This document shows, piece after piece, positions 27,620-38,077 of a DNA stretch of 64,000 nt. Both the position numbers and the translations under genes were made by a program. The number at the start of each line of letters is the position of its first letter. Position 1 is the stretch's first letter. The stretch comes from Prosthecomicrobium pneumaticum. GTDB lineage: Bacteria; Pseudomonadota; Alphaproteobacteria; Rhizobiales; Kaistiaceae. The stretch spans positions 248,001 to 312,000 of the forward strand of contig NZ_JACHOO010000001.1 of NCBI RefSeq assembly GCF_014199915.1, written 5' to 3'. The notes under the pieces were generated by a model. That model saw nothing but the letters and a program-made list of their open reading frames with translations, had not been told where the DNA came from and made no database searches.

Positions 27620-29173
27620 CTACCAGGCGCCGGCACGGATCGGCTGGTCGAGCCCGGCGGAGGCGGGCGCGGCGGCCTCGATCGGAGCCTGAACGCCGCC
27701 GGGGGCGGGCAGGGCCGGCGCCCGTGCCCCGCTCGTCACCGGCTGAAGGCTCTTCAGTGCATCGGCGAAAGCGTCGTTGCGGCGGAGCGCCTCGCGGCCG
27801 GCGGCAATCACCAGATCGACCTGCGCTTTCGGCAGCTTGAGCCGGGTCGGCACGCGCTGCAGCTCGGCGCGCTCTCCGGCATCGAGTTCCTCGAAGCCCA
27901 CTTCGCCGACGAAGAGTTTCACGTCGCGGCAGTTCCAGCCATTGACCGAGCCGCGCAGCCGCTCGACCTCGTTGCGCGGCAGACCGCAACGCCAGTCGAT
28001 CAGCTGCTTGTGCCAGCGCTGCATTTCCTGGCGCAGGCTGTCGAACCCTTCGCGGACCGACGCGTCGATCGCGGTATCGGTGACCGCCATGACGAGATCG
28101 GCGAGGCCGGGCTGCTCCGTCGAGGAGGCCCAGTCGGCGTTCTGCGTCTGCCCAGCATTGCCGACGAGGAACACGAGCCGGCGCATCTTCACCGCCTCGG
28201 AAGGCGAGAGCGGGCCATAGGGCGTCTGCGACGAGGCGCGCGCGATCGAGAAGCCGGTGATGCCGAAATTGTCGGTGATGCCGCCGTCGACGAGTTTTAC
28301 GAATTTCAGCTTCTCGGGATCCTGATAGCTGTCGAGCGCCCGGGCATAGGCCTTCAGCCCGCTCGAGACATTGGGCGTGTTGAGCGCCGAGACGAGCCAG
28401 CCGGGCTGCTTGTAGCCGCAGCTGCCGCCATAGGCGGCGAGCTGGATCGGCGCAAAGACGACCGGCACCGCCGCGGAGGCGGCGACGGCCTCGGCGATCG
28501 GCAGCTGGTCGAGATCGCTGCAGAGCGCGGAGAAGGTGTCGTAGGTGAAGAGGAAGGGGGTACGGTTGTAGAGGTCGGTCGCGTTGATCCAGACGGTCGG
28601 CGCGCCCGGCCGGCGGAGCTGGCCGAAGCGGGCTCCGGAGAAGACGTTCTTGTCGAGCCAGCGGCCGAAGCTGCTGCGGTCGTTCACGCCGCCGCCGATC
28701 GCCCGCAGGATATTGGTCGGCTGCATCACCGAGGTGCGCATCGACGCCTCGCCGTCGCGGATCAGGAAGCGCTCGCGGAAATCGCGGTAGCCGCGCGTGC
28801 CGTTGAGGCCGAAATAGGCGGCAGCGACCGAGCCGCCCGAGACGCCCGACACCATGCGCACCGAATCGAGCATCGAGCCCTCGCCGCCCGGCAGCGGCGT
28901 CGCTTCGAGTTCCCGCATCATGCCATAGGCGAAGGCCGCGGCGCGCGTGCCGCCGCCCGAGAAGGCGAGGCCGACGACGGTCGAGCCGGACGTGTCGAGG
29001 CCGGCGATGGCGGCGGAGGCGGGCATCGGCGCCACGGTCGCGGCGACCGGCGCGTTGATCGGCTCGTTGATCGCGCTCAGGCAGCCGGAGAGCGCGAGCG
29101 CCGCTCCGAGCGCGGCCGCGAGGCCCAGCCGGCGGGCGCGCTTGTCTCTCGTCGCGTTCTCGATCTGCTGCAC
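27620..29173 (-). CDS. Patatin-like phospholipase lipoprotein
   Basis: A 517-residue lipid hydrolase. The N-terminus carries a lipoprotein signal with lipobox LALSGC (lipidated Cys31), so the enzyme is membrane-anchored outside the cytoplasm. The patatin core is complete: oxyanion loop FSGGGTRAA at 71-79, nucleophile Ser112 in GVSGGS, and catalytic Asp296 in KLVDGGITDN. About 200 residues beyond the core are not recognised and end in an Ala/Pro-rich tail. Patatins release fatty acids from phospholipids and can be virulence factors; here the target is unknown. A terminator follows. Confidence 0.88.
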   Translation of the reverse strand: MQQIENATRDKRARRLGLAAALGAALALSGCLSAINEPINAPVAATVAPMPASAAIAGLDTSGSTVVGLAFSGGGTRAAAFAYGMMRELEATPLPGGEGSMLDSVRMVSGVSGGSVAAAYFGLNGTRGYRDFRERFLIRDGEASMRTSVMQPTNILRAIGGGVNDRSSFGRWLDKNVFSGARFGQLRRPGAPTVWINATDLYNRTPFLFTYDTFSALCSDLDQLPIAEAVAASAAVPVVFAPIQLAAYGGSCGYKQPGWLVSALNTPNVSSGLKAYARALDSYQDPEKLKFVKLVDGGITDNFGITGFSIARASSQTPYGPLSPSEAVKMRRLVFLVGNAGQTQNADWASSTEQPGLADLVMAVTDTAIDASVREGFDSLRQEMQRWHKQLIDWRCGLPRNEVERLRGSVNGWNCRDVKLFVGEVGFEELDAGERAELQRVPTRLKLPKAQVDLVIAAGREALRRNDAFADALKSLQPVTSGARAPALPAPGGVQAPIEAAAPASAGLDQPIRAGAW

Positions 29174-29279
29174 GGTCTCACTCTCGCACCCGACACCCCG
29201 GCGGAGCCATGGCCTGCGACAAGGGCGAAGGTATGGCGCGGAGAAGGCGCGAATCGGCCCCCGCGGCCCGCCGCAGGAG

Positions 29280-30251
29280 TCAGGAGGGGGCGCCGAGGGC
29301 TCCCGTCTCGCGGTCGAACCGCCAGACCTTGTGGCCGTCGAGCCGGGTGCCGCCCCACCAGCGGTCGAGCCCGCTCATCGCGACGTGATCCTCCTCGCCG
29401 GCGAGCACCGCCTCGCCCAGTTCGGAAAGGAACAGGTCGGCGAGGAGATAGTCGTCCCGCTCGGTCTCGAGCGTCGGATAGATGTGCGGCAGACCCTCGA
29501 CGAGCGGAACGGCGCAGAAGGCGAGATCGTCGAGCAGCCGGTAGAAGCTCCAGTCGCCGAGGAAAGGCGCCGTCTCGCCGAGCGCCACATGGCGGAAGAG
29601 AGAACGGGGCGTCGCCTCGCCGCGGCCCACCGATTCGAGGATGCGCGCCTCGGTGAGGCCGAGGCCGCTCTCCGGCGCCGGCAGTTCCTCGACGAAACGG
29701 CGCAGCGCCGCGTCGAGGAAGGGCAGGGCATCGCCGAGCGTGCCGAGCCGGGCAACGATGTGCTCCGGTGTCGAGCGGCCGAGATCGGCAAAGACGCCCT
29801 GCGCGAGATCGAGATCGGCCGCCGTGAGCGGCCGGGCCCGCGCGGCGAAGCGGCCGATCGTCTCCGGCCGCTGTCGGGTCAGGAAATCGTCCGCCTGGAC
29901 GAGCACCACACCCTCGGTCCGTCCGACCGAGGCGAAGAAATCGAGGATCTGCAGCAATTGCAGCTGGTCGTAGAGGTCGTGCTCGAGCCAGATCTCGATC
30001 CGGTCGAAGGCGCCATGGTCGTGCATCACCTCGTCGCGGTCGACGAAGCCGACCGCCAGCGCCTCGTCGGGCAGGCCGAAGCGGCGGCGCAGATATGCGA
30101 CCCGCAGGGCCGACAGGCCCTCGAGGCTCGCGCCGGCGACGATCGGCCCCTCGTGCAGCGCGTCGCGCCAGGGAAGGACCGGTCCGTCGAGCGTGGTCGC
30201 CCGAAGCAGTTCGGCCGCGGCGTCGCCATTGGTGAGGTAGAGCGTCGTCAT
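29280..30251 (-). CDS. DUF1835-domain protein
   Basis: A 323-residue protein resembling the uncharacterised DUF1835 family: it begins TLYLTNGDAAAELLRATTL, followed by LPWRDALHEGP and later EIWLEHDLYDQLQLLQIL, segments I associate with that family. No membrane segment or catalytic motif of a known enzyme is visible. It is a stand-alone gene between the patatin gene and divergent eno. Its function is unknown; annotation rests on family recall. Confidence 0.75.
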   Translation of the reverse strand: MTTLYLTNGDAAAELLRATTLDGPVLPWRDALHEGPIVAGASLEGLSALRVAYLRRRFGLPDEALAVGFVDRDEVMHDHGAFDRIEIWLEHDLYDQLQLLQILDFFASVGRTEGVVLVQADDFLTRQRPETIGRFAARARPLTAADLDLAQGVFADLGRSTPEHIVARLGTLGDALPFLDAALRRFVEELPAPESGLGLTEARILESVGRGEATPRSLFRHVALGETAPFLGDWSFYRLLDDLAFCAVPLVEGLPHIYPTLETERDDYLLADLFLSELGEAVLAGEEDHVAMSGLDRWWGGTRLDGHKVWRFDRETGALGAPS

Positions 30252-30342
30252 CGGTCCTTCATCGTCAGGGGCGAGGAAGAATGCAAGGCGCCCAAGAGAA
30301 ACGAACGGCGCGCCCCTTCCGCCGTTCCGCCCTTGGCGCTAG

Positions 30343-31653
<1,311 letters not shown>

Positions 31654-31662
31654 TCGCTCTTC

Positions 31663-31688
31663 GGGGCGGCGCGACGAAGTGCCGCCCC
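31663..31688 (+). terminator. Hairpin after eno
   Basis: GGGGCGGC, 10-base loop, GCCGCCCC, starting 10 bases after the eno stop. There is no T-run, but position and stem strength favour a terminator. Confidence 0.55.
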
Positions 31689-31787
31689 GTCTGCCATGCT
31701 CCCATTCGGGATTCCGCACACGCGGTGCTTGTGGGACAGGCTGAGGCGCCTTAGGAGATCGGCCGCATCTCCGCTTCGGGTTCCGTC

Positions 31788-33095
31788 ATGTCGCGCCACC
31801 GCGGGAAATCCCAGTCCTCGCCGGCGGTCGTTCTCGTTGCGACGCAGCGAAGCCATTGGGGCGCCTGCCGTTTTCCTTCCGCCTTGCGGCGGGGCGGGTT
31901 CTTCGTCGTCATCCTCGCCCGGCCGCGGAGCCTGATCGCACTCGGCCGCGACCGAATCCGTGATCGGTTCGTTCTGTTGCGCAGCCGGCGGCTGGTGCCC
32001 GTCATGCGTGCCGATCTCGAACACGCCATCCAGGGCCTCTCCGACCTGCGCATCGTGCCGACCGACGACGGCGCCCATCACCTGCTCGCCCGGCTGCTGC
32101 GCGACGACACCGACCGCAGCGCTCCGCTCTCGCCGACGCTCCGCTCGGCGCTCGATCGGTCTCTCGGCGCGGCGGACAACGTGGCCATGCGCACAGACAA
32201 GACGGCGATCCAGGCCCTAGCGCAACGGACTGGCGTCGACGTACCAGCGGGCGGCCCGGTCGAGAGCGAGGACGAGGCGCTCCGCCTCGGGGCGGGACTC
32301 GGCTACCCGGTGCTCCTGAAGCTGCCGCGCGGCGCGGGCGGCGGCGGCATCGCGCTCTGCGAAGATGCAGCGAGCCTCACCGCGGCCTATCGGCGTCTCG
32401 TTCCGGACGCGAAGACGCCCCAAGGCGCCATCCGCCGCTTCATGGAACGGCTCGTCCTTTCGGACACGCCCGGGACGCCTTCGGTACAGAAATTCATAGC
32501 CGGCGAGACGGGGATCAGCTGCGCCTATGCCGAGGAGGGCCGGACGCTGGCCGTGATGACGGCGCTCGTCATCGCGCAGCGCGGGCCGACACGGCCGGCG
32601 ACCGCCGTGCGGCTGGTGCGCCACCCCGCCATGGAGGAGGCGACCGCCCGCATGGTGGCGGGGCTCGGCGCGTCGGGCTTCCTGTCCTTCGACTTCGTCA
32701 TCGAGCCGGGGACCGGCAGGGCCTTGCTGCTCGAATGCAATCCGCGGCCGATCCAGATGATGCCGCTCGGACCCAGGATCGGTGCAGACCTCATCGGCGC
32801 GATGCGCGCCGGACGATCCGGCCGGCTGGAGGGGCCGGCCGACCCGCTCGACGTCGCGCTCTTCCCGCAGGAATGGGGCCGTGATCCGCAGAGCCCGCTG
32901 CTCGTGCACGGCATCCATGACGTGCCCTGGGACGAGCCGCTGCTGCTCGCTGCGATGATGAAGCGGGCAGAGCGCCATCACCGCAGCCTCGTCTCGGAAG
33001 GCCTCGCCGGGCCGGCGGAGGAACCGCCGGTCGCGCCCGCCTCCTGGCCTGCCCTCGACACGCCGTCGCAGGCGGCGCGCGTTGCTGAACCGTGA
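31788..33095 (+). CDS. ATP-grasp domain protein (carbamoyl-phosphate-synthase-like)
   Basis: A 435-residue enzyme of the ATP-grasp superfamily, which joins a carboxylate to an amine or thiol at the cost of ATP. A pre-ATP-grasp segment (VVLVATQRSHWGACRFPSAL) is followed by ATP-binding strands (GYPVLLKLPRGAGGGGIALC) and VQKFIAGETG. The metal-binding end FDFVIEPGTGRALLLECNPR has the E-x-N pattern. It resembles stand-alone ATP-grasp proteins found near amino-acid-ligase or antibiotic loci, but no partner gene lies nearby. Substrates are unknown. The ATG has no strong ribosome binding site. Confidence 0.75.
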   Translation: MSRHRGKSQSSPAVVLVATQRSHWGACRFPSALRRGGFFVVILARPRSLIALGRDRIRDRFVLLRSRRLVPVMRADLEHAIQGLSDLRIVPTDDGAHHLLARLLRDDTDRSAPLSPTLRSALDRSLGAADNVAMRTDKTAIQALAQRTGVDVPAGGPVESEDEALRLGAGLGYPVLLKLPRGAGGGGIALCEDAASLTAAYRRLVPDAKTPQGAIRRFMERLVLSDTPGTPSVQKFIAGETGISCAYAEEGRTLAVMTALVIAQRGPTRPATAVRLVRHPAMEEATARMVAGLGASGFLSFDFVIEPGTGRALLLECNPRPIQMMPLGPRIGADLIGAMRAGRSGRLEGPADPLDVALFPQEWGRDPQSPLLVHGIHDVPWDEPLLLAAMMKRAERHHRSLVSEGLAGPAEEPPVAPASWPALDTPSQAARVAEP

Positions 33096-33144
33096 CGGGG
33101 CGCCGGCGTTCTGATACGCACGCAGCGGGCCGGAGCCAGCACCC

Positions 33145-33441
33145 ATGTTTCTCGTCAAGATCTATGTCGTGATCGCCATCATCTTCTCGGCGATCACCTT
33201 CATGTCGCTCGAAGCGAACGACTATACGGACGATTCGATTCGCCGCTGCGCCGACCTGTCGAGCGATGTCGGCGGCGTGCGGATCCCCGCCAAATGGCAG
33301 TTCGCGCTCTACAAGGGCTTTCTGTGGCCGGTCAGCCTCTGGAACGAGTACGTCCAGAGCAACAATCGCAGCTTCACCGACTGGCTGATGACCTGGTACG
33401 ATCCCTTCGAGGGCGAGTGCCGCCAGCGCCCGGCGCGCTGA
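33145..33441 (+). CDS. Small membrane protein of unknown function
   Basis: A 98-residue protein with one N-terminal hydrophobic helix (residues 2-22, VKIYVVIAIIFSAITFM), which could be an uncleaved anchor. The remaining part has two Cys residues (RRCADL and GECRQ) and several Trp (KWQF, LWPVSLWN, DWLMTWYD). I do not recognise a family. It follows the ATP-grasp gene by 49 bases on the same strand, so co-transcription is possible. A weak hairpin follows the stop. Confidence 0.6.
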   Translation: MFLVKIYVVIAIIFSAITFMSLEANDYTDDSIRRCADLSSDVGGVRIPAKWQFALYKGFLWPVSLWNEYVQSNNRSFTDWLMTWYDPFEGECRQRPAR

Positions 33442-33451
33442 GCGGCGCGGA

Positions 33452-33479
33452 AGGCCGGGAGACGGGCAGCACCCGGCCT
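33452..33479 (+). terminator. Possible terminator after the small membrane protein gene
   Basis: AGGCCGGG, 12-base loop, CCCGGCCT then CTTC. The 8-bp stem is GC-rich but the tail is short. Confidence 0.4.
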
Positions 33480-33628
33480 CTTCAGCCGGCCCTGCGACGG
33501 CCGGGGCGGGGTTTCGTCGATGACGAAGGCCGGCGACGGCCGGGCGTCACACGGGGGAATCTACCCGGTTGCCCGCCCGCCGCGCTCTCCGAATTGCCTC
33601 TGCCGGAGCCGTGGCGCGCCGGCCGCGA

Positions 33629-34414
33629 TCAGGCTGCCCTGGCGGCGAGCGCCTGATCGGCGGTGATCGCCGTTTCCGGCGTTCCGGAGACGATCAACTC
33701 GAGCACCTCGTGCTCGTCGGTGTGGGCGATGTAGCGGTCGCCGACATTCTGGCCGCGCTTCAGCACCATGATGCGGTCGCCGACCTCGAAGATGTCGGTC
33801 AGGCGGTGCGAGATGATGATCTGCGCGACGCCCTGCCGCTTCAGCTCGGCCATGGTCTCGAGCAGCCGCTCGGTCGCCATCACGGAGAGATTGGCGGTCG
33901 GCTCGTCGAGGATGACGACGCGCGGGTTGAAGGAGATCGCGCGCGCGATCGCCACCGATTGCTGGCGGCCGCCCGACAGGCTCTCGACCTTCTGGAACAC
34001 CGAATTGACGTCGACCTTCAACCGCGACAGCACGGCCTCGGCGTCGGCATACATCCGCTTGCGGTCGACGAACAGGCCGCGCCGCGGCCAGCGGCCGAGG
34101 AAGATGTTCTGCGCGATGTCCATGTTCCCGCAGAGCGCGAAATCCTGGTAGATCATCTCGATCCCCTTGTCGCGGCTCTCGTGCGGGCTGCGGAAGTCCG
34201 TCGGCTGGCCGTCGACGAGCACATCGCCCGTGTCGCGGTGGTAGGCGCCGGTCAGAACCTTCATCAGCGTCGACTTGCCGGCCGAATTGTCCCCGACGAG
34301 ACCGAGGATCTCGCCGGGCGCCAGCGTGAAGTTGACGTCCTTCAGCGCCTGGACCGGACCAAACGCCTTGTTGATGTTCCGCATCTGGATGAGCGGGGTC
34401 TTGGTCTCAGGCAT
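33629..34414 (-). CDS. Sugar ABC transporter ATP-binding protein, single-domain (FrcA-like)
   Basis: A 261-residue ATPase with one nucleotide-binding domain: Walker A GDNSAGKST at 41-49, Q-loop in IYQDFALC, signature LSGGRQQ at 146-152, Walker B VVILDEPT at 166-173, and switch His in IISHRLTD. CUT2 sugar importers usually carry a tandem ATPase of about 500 residues; the single-domain form is known from the fructose importer FrcA. Here it pairs with a permease whose two domains are fused, which would need two ATPase copies per transporter. Its start overlaps the permease stop by 8 bases. Confidence 0.92.
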   Translation of the reverse strand: MPETKTPLIQMRNINKAFGPVQALKDVNFTLAPGEILGLVGDNSAGKSTLMKVLTGAYHRDTGDVLVDGQPTDFRSPHESRDKGIEMIYQDFALCGNMDIAQNIFLGRWPRRGLFVDRKRMYADAEAVLSRLKVDVNSVFQKVESLSGGRQQSVAIARAISFNPRVVILDEPTANLSVMATERLLETMAELKRQGVAQIIISHRLTDIFEVGDRIMVLKRGQNVGDRYIAHTDEHEVLELIVSGTPETAITADQALAARAA

Positions 34415-36695
34415 GAGCGCTTCCCTTGGCGGGGGTCGAACGACGAGCGAAACGGCGGCGGATCGAGCCGACGAGGTCGCCCTGTCGGAACCAGATGTCG
34501 CCGAGCACAGCGGTGATCAGGATGAGGCCGATGAAGACGTTCACCCAGTGCTGCGGCATCACGAAGGAACTGCCGTCCGGCAGCAACACCTGCAGCGACA
34601 GGAGCGCGCGGATGAGCGCGATCACCGCCGCGCCGGCGAGCGCGCCGATCACCGTGCCATAGCCGCCGAAGATCGATCCGCCGCCGATGATCACGGCGGC
34701 GATCGCGTCGAGCTCGCGGAGCTGGCCGGCGGACGGATTGAAGCTGCGCAGGAAGGCGATGTAGATCACGCCCGCCGCCGCGGCGCAGAGCGCCGAGAAG
34801 ACGAGGCTGAGGAAACGCACCCGGTTGGTGTTGATGCCGGCATATTCCGCCGCGCGGCGGTTGCCGCCGGTCGCATAGACCATCTGGCCGAACGGCGTCT
34901 TGGCGAGCACGATGCCGGCGACGAGCGCGACGAGGAGCATGAAGATCGTCTGCACGCTCAGCGCCGCGGCGATCTCATAGGCGAGCGAGCCCGGCTCCGG
35001 CGCGATGCCGAAATAGCGCAGCACCTCGATCAGCTTGCGCCCGAGGAGATTGAAGTTCTCGCTGAAGCCGGAGAGCTGGCGTCCCGCCACCATCCACGCG
35101 CCGATGCCGCGCGCCATATAGAACATGCCGAGCGTCGCAACGAAGGCCGGCAGGCCGAAGCGCACGGTGAGCAGGGCATTGACGAAGCCGGCCGCGGCGC
35201 CCGCGGCGAGCGCGATGAACACCGCCGACCAGGGGTCGAAGCCGAGCTGCTTCATCAGGAAGGCGGCCGTCGCGCCCGACAGCGCCAGAACGGAGCCGAC
35301 CGACAGGTCGATGTCGCCGTTGGCGATCACATAGGTGAGGCCGATCGAGAGCAGGCCCACCTCGGTGAAGGAGAGCAGGAGATTGAAGGAATTGTCGATC
35401 GAGCCCCAGAAATCGGGGCGCAGATAGAGGCCGACGGCCCACAGCACGATCGTCAGCATGATCGCCGCGGCGTCACGCCGGGCGAGGAACTTGCCGAGGC
35501 CGCGCGCCCGGAGCGCCTTGTCCGACGCCGTGGAGCCTTTCGTCTGAGCGCCTTCGATGGCGACGCCGCCGACCTCGATCAGCGGCGGCAAGGGCCGGCC
35601 GCGCAGCCGCGCGAGCAGGCGCGGGAACACCTGGCGGCGGATGATCCAGGGCTCGATGAGCACGGCGAGGAGCAGGATGATGCCGAGGAAGGCCGGCACG
35701 GCGCCTGGCGGCAGCTGCGCCATGCCCTGCACCTGCATCTCGACATCGCCGACCTTGACGATCCGCGTCATCGGGATGCCTTCGCGCAACACCTTGTCGA
35801 TCAGGGTCACCAGCATGGCGCCGAGCGCGCCGCCGAGCACGCGGCCCCGGCCGCCGAGGATCGACGCGCCGCCGACGATCACCGCGGCGATCACGATCAG
35901 CTCGGCGCCCTGGCCGTATTGCGAGGTGACGCCCTTGTCCTGCGCGACGTTGAGCAGGCCGGCGAGGGTGGCGCAGAGCGCCGAGAGCACATAGGCGCGG
36001 ATGCGCACCCGCTTGGTCGGAATGCCGGCATAGCTCGCCGCCATCTCGTTGCCGCCGGTCGCATAGGTCTCGTAGCCCCAGCGCGTCTTGGCGAGCGCAA
36101 ACACGCCGACCAGCGCGACGAGGGCGAAGACGAGGATCTGGTTGTTGAAGCCGAAGCCGTTATTGGCGCCGAGGGCGAAGAACCAGCCGCCATCGCTCGT
36201 CGCCTTGTCGGAATAGGAGATCGTCTTGCCGCCGGTCAACCCGAGCACCAGGCCGCGCCCGATGAAGAGCATGGTCAGCGTGGTGATGAAGGAAGGGACG
36301 CGCAGCGTCGTGACGAGGAAGCCGTTGACCAGTCCCACCGCAACGCCGAAGGCGACGGCGGCGAGGATCGAGGGCACGATGCCGAGATCGTAGTGCGAGC
36401 GGGCGAAGCAGATCGAGAAGACGGTGGCGACGAGGCCGACCGTCGATCCGACCGAAAGGTCGAGATCCTTGTTGACGATCACGAAGGTCATGCCGACCGC
36501 CATGATGCCGACGCGCGCGGTGTCGCGCAGCACCGAGACGAGCGCGTCGGCCTTGCCGAAGAAGACCGGATTGATGAAGACGCCGACGAGATAGAGCAGC
36601 GCCATGAAGAGGATGAGCCCGACCTCCCAGCCGCCGATCAACTCGAGCGGCAGGCGGCGTGAGGGCTTGGGCGAGGAAACGGTCGCAACGGCCAT
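34407..36695 (-). CDS. Sugar ABC transporter permease, two RbsC-type domains fused in one chain
   Basis: A 762-residue permease, about twice the usual 330-350. Residues about 20-365 and 415-745 each look like a complete RbsC/FrcC permease. Each half has the conserved cytoplasmic pattern G-G-N-x-x-A-A-x-Y-A-G-I-x-T-x-R-V-R (near 214-231 and 609-627), and each begins with a similar V-I-x-N-x-D-x-D-L-S-V-G-S stretch. A charged linker of about 50 residues joins them. The halves are clearly related but diverged, so this is an old fusion of two permease genes into a pseudo-dimer. It is 105 bases from the binding-protein gene. Confidence 0.93.
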   Translation of the reverse strand: MAVATVSSPKPSRRLPLELIGGWEVGLILFMALLYLVGVFINPVFFGKADALVSVLRDTARVGIMAVGMTFVIVNKDLDLSVGSTVGLVATVFSICFARSHYDLGIVPSILAAVAFGVAVGLVNGFLVTTLRVPSFITTLTMLFIGRGLVLGLTGGKTISYSDKATSDGGWFFALGANNGFGFNNQILVFALVALVGVFALAKTRWGYETYATGGNEMAASYAGIPTKRVRIRAYVLSALCATLAGLLNVAQDKGVTSQYGQGAELIVIAAVIVGGASILGGRGRVLGGALGAMLVTLIDKVLREGIPMTRIVKVGDVEMQVQGMAQLPPGAVPAFLGIILLLAVLIEPWIIRRQVFPRLLARLRGRPLPPLIEVGGVAIEGAQTKGSTASDKALRARGLGKFLARRDAAAIMLTIVLWAVGLYLRPDFWGSIDNSFNLLLSFTEVGLLSIGLTYVIANGDIDLSVGSVLALSGATAAFLMKQLGFDPWSAVFIALAAGAAAGFVNALLTVRFGLPAFVATLGMFYMARGIGAWMVAGRQLSGFSENFNLLGRKLIEVLRYFGIAPEPGSLAYEIAAALSVQTIFMLLVALVAGIVLAKTPFGQMVYATGGNRRAAEYAGINTNRVRFLSLVFSALCAAAAGVIYIAFLRSFNPSAGQLRELDAIAAVIIGGGSIFGGYGTVIGALAGAAVIALIRALLSLQVLLPDGSSFVMPQHWVNVFIGLILITAVLGDIWFRQGDLVGSIRRRFARRSTPAKGSAHA

Positions 36696-36800
36696 GGTGT
36701 CTCGGCGTGGGCGAGAGGCGTCGATACGGAGCGGACTGCGCCCGTCGGGGCGCAGTCCTCAACCGTGGTGCGGGGCCCGCGAAGGCTCCCGCGCGGGACA

Positions 36801-37883
36801 TCAGTTCTCGAAGCGCTTGCCGACCTTGTCGACGTTCTCTTTGGTGACGAGCTGCGCCTTGGTGTCGAGGTCGGCCGCCTGAACGCCGCGGTCGATCTCG
36901 AGATAGAGCTGCGCGACGGGCCAGAAGCCCTGCAGGAAGGGCTGCTGGCCGAGCGAGCCGGTGAGCGCGTCGCTCTTGATCAGCTCCTGCTGCTTCGGAC
37001 CGAGGTCGAAGCCGAAGGCGCAGACCTTGCCGTTCATGCCGAGCTGGGCGATCGCGTCGCCGAGCGCCGGCGTCACGAAGGCGTTCGCCGCGAAGGCGCC
37101 GACGACATCGCCGCGCGACTCGATCAGGCTGACGATCGAGTTGACGATGTCGTCCTTGTTGACGTCGACGCCGATGTTCTCCGGGCCGGCATCGACCTTG
37201 AAGTTGGCGAGCTTGCCGGCGTCGTTGAGCGTCTTGACGATCGCCTCGAAGGCGGCGGTGACGCGGCGGTTGACTTCCACATTGCCGAGCGTGGTGGTCG
37301 ACGGCAGGATGATCGAGCCGCCCTCGACGCCCTTGTCGAGCAGGCACTTGGCGAGCGCCTCGCCGCCGACGGCGGCGGCCGCCGACGACTGGCCGGTGTG
37401 GCTGATCTGGTTGCGGTGGGCGAGCGCGGGGTCGAACGAATTGGTCGTGGCGACCGGGATGCCGTTGGCGAAGGCCTTGTTGACGATGTCGTCATAGGCG
37501 CCCGACTGCGGCGTCGTCATCACGATGCCGTCGATCGTCGGATCATTGATGACCTGGTTGAGGATCTCGATCTCGCGCGGAATATCGTCGACCGGCGCTT
37601 CCGAGCCGAGCATGATCAGGTTGATGCCGAACGCGTCGGCCGCCACTTTCGCGCCGACATAGGTCGGGTCGAAGAAGCCGTTGCCGGCGGTGTGCGTGAT
37701 GACGGCAAAGGTCAGCTTGCCGTCGGCGGAATGGAAGTTCTTCGTCCCCTCGGCTTCCTTGGCGGCATCGCCGAAGGTGTAGCCGCCGACGGCCTTCTCC
37801 AGAACGCCCGACTGCGCATGCGCGAAGGTCGCGACGACGGAGACGGAGGCGCAGAGCGCCATCGTCTTCAGTACCGATTTCAT
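36801..37883 (-). CDS. Sugar ABC transporter substrate-binding protein
   Basis: Periplasmic receptor of the fused-permease importer. The 360-residue protein begins with a Sec signal peptide (residues 1-23, cut near AHA-QSG). The mature protein has the periplasmic-binding-protein type I fold, with TFAVITHTAGN, GIVMTTPQSGAYDDIVNKAF and later VGAFAANAFVTPALGDAI. It resembles receptors for fructose, ribose or inositol; the ligand is unassigned. GGGAGG is 6 bases before the ATG. First gene of the operon; the lactonase gene is divergent on the other side. Confidence 0.92.
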   Translation of the reverse strand: MKSVLKTMALCASVSVVATFAHAQSGVLEKAVGGYTFGDAAKEAEGTKNFHSADGKLTFAVITHTAGNGFFDPTYVGAKVAADAFGINLIMLGSEAPVDDIPREIEILNQVINDPTIDGIVMTTPQSGAYDDIVNKAFANGIPVATTNSFDPALAHRNQISHTGQSSAAAAVGGEALAKCLLDKGVEGGSIILPSTTTLGNVEVNRRVTAAFEAIVKTLNDAGKLANFKVDAGPENIGVDVNKDDIVNSIVSLIESRGDVVGAFAANAFVTPALGDAIAQLGMNGKVCAFGFDLGPKQQELIKSDALTGSLGQQPFLQGFWPVAQLYLEIDRGVQAADLDTKAQLVTKENVDKVGKRFEN

Positions 37884-38077
37884 TGTGATCCTCCCAAGAT
37901 CGCTCCCCCGAAATGATACGATCATTCCGAGCGGGCCGCAGCATAGGCAAGCCTGCGGCCGGCTGCAATCGGGGTCCGAAGAAAAGGCTGACGCGGGGGA
38001 AGCGCCGTCGACGCGGCATCCCCTCTGTGCGAAGTTCGCCGCCGCCCGAACCCACCCGCCGACCTGCCGAGGACAAG

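Noticed and set aside
34407-36695. Fused permease as an assembly artefact
   Set aside because: A linker of about 50 residues is in frame throughout, and both halves keep full, diverged domains; a single sequencing error is unlikely, though not excluded.
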